Source: Lepus europaeus
Taxonomy: Eukaryota; Chordata; Mammalia; Lagomorpha; Leporidae
Assembly (NCBI RefSeq): GCF_033115175.1
Contig: NC_084845.1
Span: 2,420,501-2,484,500 of the forward strand
Length of the DNA: 64,000 bases
Reading direction: 5' to 3'
This document shows, in pieces, positions 56,913-64,000 of the stretch (position 1 is the stretch's first letter; the number at the start of each line of letters is the position of its first letter). Under the pieces are notes generated by a model. It was given only the letters and a program-made list of their open reading frames with translations, ran no database searches and was not told the DNA's origin. The position numbers and the translations under genes are program-made.

Positions 56913-57979
56913 CTCGTAATGCCTAGTGATGGTCATGTCAGATCTCACCATAATGCCCATGTGAACTTCATCTTTGGCTTCATGGCAGGCACATCACATG
57001 TACAATAAGAACATTTTGTTTATTTTGTGAAGTCCAGCTGCCCTCCTGGGAGGGAGATGCTGGTATTTCTAGGTGTGGTGGGTTATCTGATGGTAGGTGT
57101 CAGGGAGAGCTGGATCCTTCACTTCTCAGAGGGAAAGGAGAGAAGGAAGGAGGGGAGCCTTCCACTCAAGGCTGTGACTGTTCCTGGTGCTCTGACCTTT
57201 ATCAGAACTCAGTAATTGTATGTAAGACCAGACCTCCTGGTTGACAAAATAGTGCACAGGTGTTCACCCACCCAAACAGAGAAAACTGAGGAACTGTCTT
57301 TGTAGGAGCAGCAGACACCTCGAGGAGGTCTTTGGACTTTAGAATCCTCAGAAGAGTGGGACGAGAGATTGGAACCAGCTTCAACCAGCGTTCTAACTCC
57401 TGCATTGTCACGGGCAGCCTGTGCAGTGTGTTAGGACTTTCCCTTGGTTATGTGTATGATAAACTATGGAGCTGGGTTGTGTTTCTGGGACCCCAGCTTA
57501 TGTTCACCCTGCCAGGCAACTCCAGTAACAGGGTATGAACCTTGGGTGATGGCCAGGAAGCAGATTCAGGTGGACTGGATTCAGCTTTAACTCCTTAGTG
57601 TCACAGGGTGAGAAAGCTTTTCCTTTTCCATTTGTCTTTCTGTCAGAAAGAAAGCCTCAACATGATGCCGACTCATCTTTAACACCTCTCTAACACTGAC
57701 ACTAACACTTGCCAACTTTCTCTTCTACCAAAGAGAGAAACTCGCCTTAAGTGAAAAAACTCAGCAGAAAACAGTGCCTTGTTAGGATTCAGCGAGGTTT
57801 TGTTTCCATTATATTTATTTTTATTGCAATTTTCTCTGATGACAGGTGATACTAGATTTCCACTTAAGTGACTTAGCAGTTTGCTTTTCAAGTTGATCTA
57901 TTTCAGAAAAAAAAAAAAAACTGAGTTCACTTAAAGAAAAATAGAAACAGGAGTATTGCTAGTACTCCAACTGGCAGTC
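56913..57979. other. Between the two microexon series, nothing firmly recognised
   Basis: No named repeat. A minus-strand 18-nt AG...GTGAAC segment at 57268-57285 has a fair acceptor but a poor donor and is not called. If the two series are one gene, exons joining them should lie here. Confidence 0.4.
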
Positions 57980-58560
57980 AGTCTATCTGTGAAAAAGTAT
58001 GGAGGCCCGTTTGAAAGCATTATTATTAAAAATTAAAAAGTTTGATAATATCCTGCATTGCTGAAGGGATGGAGAAATAGGTATTCTCATGGGCAGTTTA
58101 TGCGAGTGTGAACTGAAGTGTATACAGATTTAAAACGCGGATACCTTTTAACCCAGCCATTTACCTTTAAGGAACTTAACGTATTTATTTGAAAAAAAAA
58201 AAGTGACAGAATCAGTAATTCTATAAGGATATTTGTAATGTCATGAAAACAAAGCAAGTAAAATTATATTAGGAAAAAACCCTAAATATTCATGAACCAG
58301 AGACTCATTAAATTATCAATATGAATTGAGTATTACTGAAGTAGTTGAAGGAAAGAGGCCAGATTTTATTGATGAAGCACATGTTATAACTCAAAAAGTT
58401 ATAGACATATATGAGTATTTTCCAGGTCCACATATTTTTAAAACCTAAGAAATCCGTAGTCTAACAATTATTAGGTAAAATTCCAGCTGTAACCTTATGT
58501 AGTAATAAGTATTTTCATTACATTAAAATGAACAAAACATATGATTGGATAATATTGGAA
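57980..58560 (+). repeat. Old L1-like sequence
   Basis: 'ctgaagggatggagaaataggtattctcatgggcag' and 'taacccagccatttacctttaagg' follow an old L1 region. Confidence 0.5.
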
Positions 58561-58650
58561 ACTTTTTAGACTATAAATAGGAGCACGAATAGCTTAATTA
58601 CCTGTACACAAGAGAAAGCCCAGGACCAAGTGAGATGACCCCACACTTAC

Positions 58651-58677
58651 CATCTGGGGACAGCCTGTTCATCAGAC
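58651..58677 (-). CDS. Microexon B5 (27 nt)
   Basis: Acceptor TTATGTCTCTTCCCCAG (AG at 58678-58679), donor GTAAGTGTG (58645-58650 is the hexamer). Encodes GLMNRLSPD in the series-A phase. Confidence 0.42.
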
Positions 58678-58899
58678 CTGGGGAAGAGACATAACTGATG
58701 AGGCACAGACACAACAGAAAGAAGTATTCCCAACTGATGGGTTTTCTCCGCTCAACAGATGGAACACTCACAGTGTGGCTGCGCTGCCTCAGACATGACT
58801 TGGGGTTTCCTCAGTTTCTCACCAAACCCTTGTCCTAGCTCCGTCACAGCAGGCATCCCTGACTCTAATGTAAGTCACTTTCTACTTACAGTCACGCAT

Positions 58900-59060
58900 T
58901 GCTTCCTGGTGTGGTGAAAACGGATTGTTAGGTGACTTTGTCATCGTGTGAACGTCACAGGATGAGCAAATTCAGAATACTACAGGTTACAGAGGATAAC
59001 ATCTCATAGGATCACCATCACATGTGTAGTCTGTCCTTGACATGTTGTTATGAGGTGCAC
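58900..59060 (+). repeat. Ancient interspersed repeat (unassigned)
   Basis: 'cagtcacgcattgcttcctgg ... ggattgttaggtgactttgtcatcgtgtgaacgtcac' is a common old repeat type. Confidence 0.5.
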
Positions 59061-59244
59061 GACTGTATTTGTCTGTTCCCCACCAGACCAGGAGTTTCTA
59101 AGGAGCGAGCACTGCATATCTATCCTTGAGCTGCCATCATGCAGGTGTGAGTTCAGACACACACCAGATGCTGAGTCATTCTTGCTGGAGGTTCCCCCCA
59201 GACTGCCAGCCCAAGGTCATTTGTGAGCATGGCAGAATATTTAC

Positions 59245-59253
59245 CTATGATCC
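59245..59253 (-). CDS. Microexon B4 (9 nt)
   Basis: GGATCATAG between 'tggactgcaaccag' and donor GTAAATATT, a somewhat weaker donor than in A4. Confidence 0.38.
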   Translation of the reverse strand, partial: GS

Positions 59254-59584
59254 CTGGTTGCAGTCCATCCAGATGGAGAGTTGAGGTGGCAGCCAGGGTC
59301 ATAGATGTGGCACAGAGTGTTGGGCCCGAAGGATAAGGAGATGAAGCCATAATTAGAAAACCGGAAACAAGCTCAGTTTCTGGGATCTGGGACCAGGATG
59401 GGAAGTAGACTGTGGGCCACGGTGAGCTGTTAGGAACTGAGGTCCAGAACCCTATGATTACTGAGTGCCCTTTGCCCTGCATATGGAGGAGAGCTTAACT
59501 GAGCTGGGAAGGGGCTTGGCCATGCATCTTTTCTCAGTCATGCTTGGAAAAGATAAAAAGATAACCCTGTATTGACTCTATAAA

Positions 59585-59780
59585 GAGGTGCCAAGCTCTT
59601 TCCTTCTATCTACTTCACACCAGTCCTGAGATCAGAGTACCGTTCCCATAGTGCTGATGGGGACAGATGCAACTGAGAAATCACATGACTTGCTAAGATG
59701 TAAGCAGTTGGTAAGTGAAAGAGCAAGAACTCAAACTCCGGTCTCTCCAACTTCCTCTGTAAATCTCCATTTACTGGTCC
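59585..59780 (+). repeat. MIR SINE
   Basis: 'gggacagatgcaactgagaaatcacatgacttgctaagatg' and 'aagagcaagaactcaaactccggtctctccaacttc' match MIR. Confidence 0.7.
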
Positions 59781-60227
59781 ACACAGTAAGACTATTAGCT
59801 GGGGTGAGGCTTCCTGCAGACTGAGAAATCCTACTAAATTTGTTAATTCAAAGTGCTGTGCAGGTCACAAAATCATACTCTGCCAGCACTTTAAGTCATC
59901 CAGAAGTCAATGCCAGGTTCTGCTCTCTGACCTCGGTGTTTCCTTTAGCCATATGTGGACCATCTTGAAACTCGGACCACCAAAAAACAAAAACCCACAC
60001 TCTATTTCCAGGTAACGATTTCTTTTCTTGGTTTGGGGAGCTGAGGAGGAAGACCATATTTTGTTTTCATCAAAGGAGATGTTACAGTGCTCAGTTATTC
60101 TAGTTCCTAGATTAGAAACTTGGCTCTGGATGGCCAGGAAAAGGCTTGTTGAAAGCCAGCAGAAGTTACCCCTTTTGTACAAGGATAATGGGAACCACAA
60201 GGGGGAGAGATGGAGGGAGAATCTTAC

Positions 60228-60236
60228 CTTTCAGCA
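60228..60236 (-). CDS. Microexon B3 (9 nt)
   Basis: TGCTGAAAG with an excellent acceptor (TTCTCTCCTTCCTGCTGC, then TTGCTCCCGGGCAG) and donor GTAAGATTC. Confidence 0.42.
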
Positions 60237-60888
60237 CTGCCCGGGAGCAAGCAGCAGGAAGGAGAGAACGAATGTGGCCAATGGAGATCGTGTGTCAATA
60301 AAGATTCAGAGAGAAAATGAAAATAATAAAGTCATTCTTTGCATCTCATCGCACCCACCAGGTCCTGAGGTAGGAGAAAGAGCCAGATGGAGGGGCTATC
60401 CTAGGGTGTTGGGCCCCTTTGGACACACATTTTTTTCAGAGGTCGGAAACCCCAGGGGTACCAGTTGTCTGGAGAATCCAGCCCCTCAACCCTCCATGAG
60501 AATTCTGCCATTGATTTTCAGTGTCATCCCCACTTCTCAATTGGAGATCAGCATGGTTAGTTCTTGGAAAAGAAGAGGCTCATCCACCCTGTACCATGGT
60601 TTTCTCATAAAAATCCCACCAACAAATACAATCTAATACATTGTACGAAATTGTGCAGACCCAACTCATGTTGGGTCATTTAATCCCACTTAAAATCTGA
60701 TCAAAGGCATACATATAGACTTGGGAAGCCACACAGGTGAGTCTTGAATCGTGTGCAAAACTAGAGCATCTCTAATCTGAGAATGATGTTCTGCAGCTTT
60801 GCCTTTCCCTCTCAATCCCTTCCTTCTCTGATTGAAGGGTCCTACTTTGGGCTCCTCATTGATTCAAAGAGAAAGAGATGTGACTTAC
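60237..60888. other. Presumed intron of series B, no repeat assigned
   Basis: Contains a 202-codon plus-strand open frame (from 60028) with no family likeness, not called. Confidence 0.4.
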
Positions 60889-60894
60889 ATTTGA
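60889..60894 (-). CDS. Microexon B2 (6 nt)
   Basis: TCAAAT between acceptor GGTTCTGTTGTTCCTTCCAG and donor GTAAGTCAC. Both splice signals are close to consensus, yet the enclosed exon is only 6 nt. Confidence 0.42.
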
Positions 60895-61159
60895 CTGGAA
60901 GGAACAACAGAACCAGGAGTCAGTGAGCGAGTCCACATGGAAAACAAAAATGAGGAGCAAAGTTGGACAATGCTGACATGACCTGGCCCCGTCCAGCTCC
61001 ACACGCTTTTCTTCACTCCTCCATGGGATTTGTGTGTTGCCATATTGGGAGGGACTTTCATGAGAGACTGTTTTTATGTAGCTCAGCACATATAATTTGA
61101 CAGAGATCAATACAGTGGTAATATTATATTGACATAGGTGTTGAGAACCCTTCTTTAAC

Positions 61160-61310
61160 ATTTTAGTTTTAAAAATTATTCTTGCAGATAAATATCTACT
61201 TATCTAGATACTAAAGTAGACATACCCATCTACATAGATATCCAGTTATCCTGTATAGGTGTCCAATAAATAGATATCTATCTATATATGGATACAACCT
61301 AATACATACA
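61160..61310 (+). repeat. TATCTA-rich stretch
   Basis: Irregular 'agatatctatctata'-type low-complexity DNA. Confidence 0.6.
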
Positions 61311-61399
61311 TATTCAGTCTTCTATATCTGTAGGTTCTGTAGTCATGATTCAACCAACTACTGGATAAAAAAAAATACTTTAAAAAAATGACATCTGAG

Positions 61400-62250
61400 G
61401 GCCGGCGCCGTGTCTCACTAAGTTAATCCTCTGCCTGTGGTGCCAGCATCCCATATGGGTTCCAGGTTCTACTCCTGGTTGCTCCTCTTCCAGTCCAGCT
61501 CTCTGCTGTGGCCTGGGATAGCAGTGGAGGATGGCCCAAGTTCTTGGGCCCCTGCACCTGCATGGGAGACCAGGAGGAAGCACCTGGCTCCTGGCTGCAG
61601 ATTGGCATAGCTCCAGCCATTGCGGCCATTTGGAGACTGAACCAATGGAAGGAAGACCTTTCTCTCTGTCTCTTTCTCTCTCACTATCTGTAAACTCTAC
61701 CTGTCAACTGGTTAATGCCACTCTTAGGATCATTGATTACTATCCTCACCCTGTTTTTTATGACCTTGTCTAAATATGATCAGAGTTGGCGAACTTGGAA
61801 GGCTTCCATAGCCTTGGCAACTCATGACGACAGCCTAGGGTGGTTAGTGGTGCCATAAACTAGAGTGTCAATTTGTTGGGTCAACAACAGGAGTCACTGT
61901 GCACTTGCTCCTCATGTGAGATCTCTGTCCTTAATGTGCTATACATTTTGATTTAATGCTATAACTAGTACTCAAACAGTATGTTTCACTTTGTGTTTCT
62001 ATGTGGGTGCAAACTGTTGAAATCCTTACTTAATGTATAGTAAATTGATCTTCTGTATATAAAGAGAATTGAAAATGAATCTTGATGTGAATGGAAGGGG
62101 AGAGGGAGCAGGAGAGGGGAGGGTTGCGTGTGGGAGGGAAGTTATGGGAGGGGGAAGCCATTGTAATCCATAAGCTGTACGTTGGAAATTTATATTCATT
62201 AAATAAAACTTAAAAAAAAACTCTACCTGTCAAATAAATTTTTAAAAAAT
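61400..62250 (+). mobile_element. SINE, CSINE2-like subtype, split by L1
   Basis: Head GGGCCGGCGCCGTGTCTCAC at 61400. Its 3' end resumes at 62234 with 'ataaatttttaaaaa' after the L1. Confidence 0.93.
61708..62217 (+). mobile_element. 5'-truncated L1 inserted in a SINE
   Basis: AAACTCTACCTGTCAA, part of the SINE, is duplicated at 61692-61707 and 62218-62233. The L1 holds about 510 bp of the 3' end, including 'cttctgtatataaag', a G-rich stretch, GAAGCCATTGTAATCCATAA and AATAAA. Confidence 0.95.
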
Positions 62251-62464
62251 TTACATCTATGTTGAACATGTTCAGGCTTTTATTCTTGTCATTATAATAT
62301 AAGCAATAGCATATAACAACTGCTTCCAAAGCATTTATAGTGTGTTAGGCATCATAAGTAACCTACAGTTGATTTGAAGTATTTGGGAGGATATGCCTAG
62401 GTTATATGAAACTACCACAGCATTTTATAGAAGGGACTTGAGCATCCTTGGATTTTGGCGTCCA

Positions 62465-62900
62465 TGAGGGTTCTTTTATGGCTGAATAATATTCTGTTAC
62501 AGGCATAGATAACATTTTGTTTATCATTCATCTGTCAATGGATGCTTGCATTATTTCCACTTTCTGGCTCTGTGATGAGTACTTGTGCACCTTTTCTTGT
62601 TTGTTTCTGTTTCAATCTCTCTTGGGCGTATACCTAAGAGTGAAACTGCCTGGCAGCACAGTGTCGAAGTTTCTGAGGGACTTCTAGGCTCTTCCAGAGC
62701 AGCAGTGCCATTTTCCATTCCCAGCAATGGTAGATGAGGCTCTGGCTTTTCCACATTCTGGTCCACACTTGATATCATCTATCTTTGGAATATAACCATC
62801 CCAGTGAGTGTGCGATGATATCTCGTTGTGATTTTGACTTGCATGTTCCTGATGACTAATGAAGGTAAATGTCTTTTTGTGTACCTATTGGCCATTTGTA
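62465..62900 (-). repeat. Old L1 fragment
   Basis: Reverse of a standard L1 region: 'atggctgaataatattctgtta', 'aacattttgtttatcattcatctgtcaatgg', 'gggcgtatacctaagagtg', 'cttgcatgttcctgatgac'. Confidence 0.8.
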
Positions 62901-63320
62901 TAAATAAATATTTTAAATTAAAGTGTTTAATTTATAATAAGATAAATATATAGGCAGATTATTCACATTGAAAAGGAAAAGGCTCCCTGGGGTCCTGAAT
63001 CATTTTTAAGGCCCTGAGATCCTGAAGTTTGTGAGTCCCCAGCTAGAAGGACAGTGGGTCAAGGTGTCACTGCAGGGGATAAGGATACCTACCACCTTTC
63101 TTCCCTCTCAGCCTCCTTTCCCCAGAAAAATGAGTGGAGGAGGGAAGCTTCTTTTCATTGTGTGCCTCGATATTAGACAAAGATGGCAGTGACTTATCTT
63201 ACTAGTTATACCCCAACCCCAGGGCAAAATCAGTACCCAGTCGAGGTCCCCATCCCTCCCCAGGATTCCCAGAAGTGTGTAAGATCCAGAGGGGAATACA
63301 AGCATGGGGTTTCCACAGTT
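62901..63320. other. Nothing recognised
   Basis: Unique-looking DNA leading to microexon B1. Confidence 0.45.
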
Positions 63321-63325
63321 CTTAC

Positions 63326-63343
63326 TTTTTTCTTCAATAACGA
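63326..63343 (-). CDS. Microexon B1 (18 nt)
   Basis: Acceptor 'gcttttgccctcccag' (AG at 63344-63345), donor GTAAGAAC. Nine of its last ten bases match A1. In phase it reads VIEEK. Confidence 0.42.
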
Positions 63344-63520
63344 CTGGGAGGGCAAAAGCGTCAGCCATCCAGTTCACAGCAGGATCGGGGGCAGAGAAAA
63401 GGGAGAGAATTCAGTGTTAGATTCAGATCACTGCAAAAACCAAGAGAACCCGAGCTGTACATGGGCCTGGAGGACAGCTAAGCCACCCAATTTTTGTATC
63501 AGCAAAACTACTTAGGTCAA

Positions 63521-63655
63521 CCCATCCATCCCCCACCCTTCCGTCTGTCCATCTACCCAGCTGCCCACCTACTCACCCCCTCGACCACCTGTCCATACAT
63601 CCATGTATCCATGCACCCATCCACTCATCCTTCTACCCATCCACCCAGTATTCCC
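63521..63655 (+). repeat. (CCAT)n-rich low-complexity tract
   Basis: Degenerate CCATCCA/CTACCCA repeats over about 135 bp. Confidence 0.85.
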
Positions 63656-64000
63656 CATGTTCTGGGCACTGGCCTGTACTTGGTGCTGGAGATGCAGGTA
63701 AACAGATCCAAGCTCTGCTCTGAATGCATCTACAGTGCTGACTGGAAAGACAGATGCTAGCACAGGAGTAAAAAGGCATTCCAAGCCCTGTTCTCATGGA
63801 GCTTGCAACCTGTCGATGTTGCAGTCATATTACAGGGACACTTCAGATTGAGTGTGTCCAAAGGGAAATGTGTGGCCGTTATTCTACTCACCAAAAAATG
63901 TCTGTTAATAAAGTAACAATCCATAAGATCATATGGATATAAATAAATACTTGAATAAATAAGTGGGGGAGAAGAGTCCAGTCTTCCTCAGCTTTGTGAC
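63656..64000. other. Window end, probably old repeat
   Basis: 'ctgggcactggcctgtacttggtgctggagatgcaggtaaacag' resembles the repeat type at 55385-55700. Nothing else seen. Confidence 0.4.

Larger units (their letters stand above)
58651..63343 (-). other. Candidate microexon gene, series B (five exons), start codon missing
   Basis: Minus-strand units 63326-63343 (18 nt), 60889-60894 (6), 60228-60236 (9), 59245-59253 (9) and 58651-58677 (27): same order and same lengths as A1-A5. Joined in the same phase they read IKLLKGIIGLM, then NRLSPD. Aligned with MKILKQILGLL of series A, most positions are identical or conservative. The ATG of A is ATC here. Pyrimidine tracts of B2, B3 and B5 are better than those of A. 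No counterpart of A6 is seen before series A begins. Either a tandem pseudogene or paralogue, or upstream exons of the same gene encoding a repeated module. Confidence 0.42.

Noticed and set aside
57268-57285. 18-nt minus-strand segment with fair acceptor
   Set aside because: Donor GTGAAC is poor and there is no counterpart in the other series.
60028-60636. 202-codon plus-strand frame
   Set aside because: Longest non-ZNF frame in the right part but no recognisable domain, no good splice sites, and antisense to the microexon series.
61400-61440. tRNA gene (A- and B-box-like sequences at SINE heads throughout the window)
   Set aside because: These are the tRNA-derived heads of SINEs; no cloverleaf with an intact acceptor stem is present.

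Overview
The window is mammalian nuclear DNA, most likely from a lagomorph (rabbit or hare). It carries about fifty copies of a tRNA-derived SINE of the rabbit C-repeat type in both orientations. It also has several 3' ends of a rabbit-type L1, with a G-rich 3' UTR and a tail reading GAAGCCATTGTAATCCATAA. Older MIR, L2, L1M, hAT-like and LTR remnants fill most of the rest. The two recognisable protein-coding genes are KRAB/C2H2 zinc-finger genes, ZNF583 and ZNF667. In human they are neighbours in the 19q13.43 zinc-finger cluster, in the same tail-to-tail arrangement.

Layout. 1-4315 holds the last intron and terminal zinc-finger exon of ZNF583 (+ strand; its KRAB exons lie left of the window). 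4316-15992 is the interval between the two gene ends, mostly repeats, with a rearranged endogenous retrovirus fragment at 11679-13470 whose two LTRs face each other in inverted orientation. 15993-31763 is the complete coding part of ZNF667 (- strand) in four coding exons: start codon, KRAB-A, KRAB-B, zinc fingers. The joined coding length is 1833 nt, 610 residues. 32590-33970 is a CpG island that should hold the ZNF667 promoter and the divergent promoter of the antisense lncRNA known in human as ZNF667-AS1. A 178-bp piece of this island is copied 1260 bp away.

34-48 kb is almost entirely repeats. 48.9-63.4 kb holds the most unusual signal. On the - strand there are two colinear series of tiny exon-like units, each bounded by a splice acceptor and donor. 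Their lengths are 18, 6, 9, 9 and 27 nt in both series, and the left-hand series has one further 27-nt unit. Joined, the left-hand series (55161 down to 48915) gives one open frame starting MKILKQILGLLSLQVLS, with every intron in phase 1. The right-hand series gives a clearly related peptide (IKLLKGIIGLM...) with the ATG replaced by ATC. I interpret this as an unrecognised microexon gene (or tandem pair) encoding either a leader peptide or repeated amphipathic modules. I do not recognise the family. A perfect 34-bp-arm inverted repeat lies in one of its introns (53021-53098).

The zinc-finger genes are expected to act as nuclear, DNA-binding transcriptional repressors through KRAB-TRIM28. No operon-like organisation or prokaryotic feature is present. 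All repeat boundaries are by eye and may be off by tens of bases.
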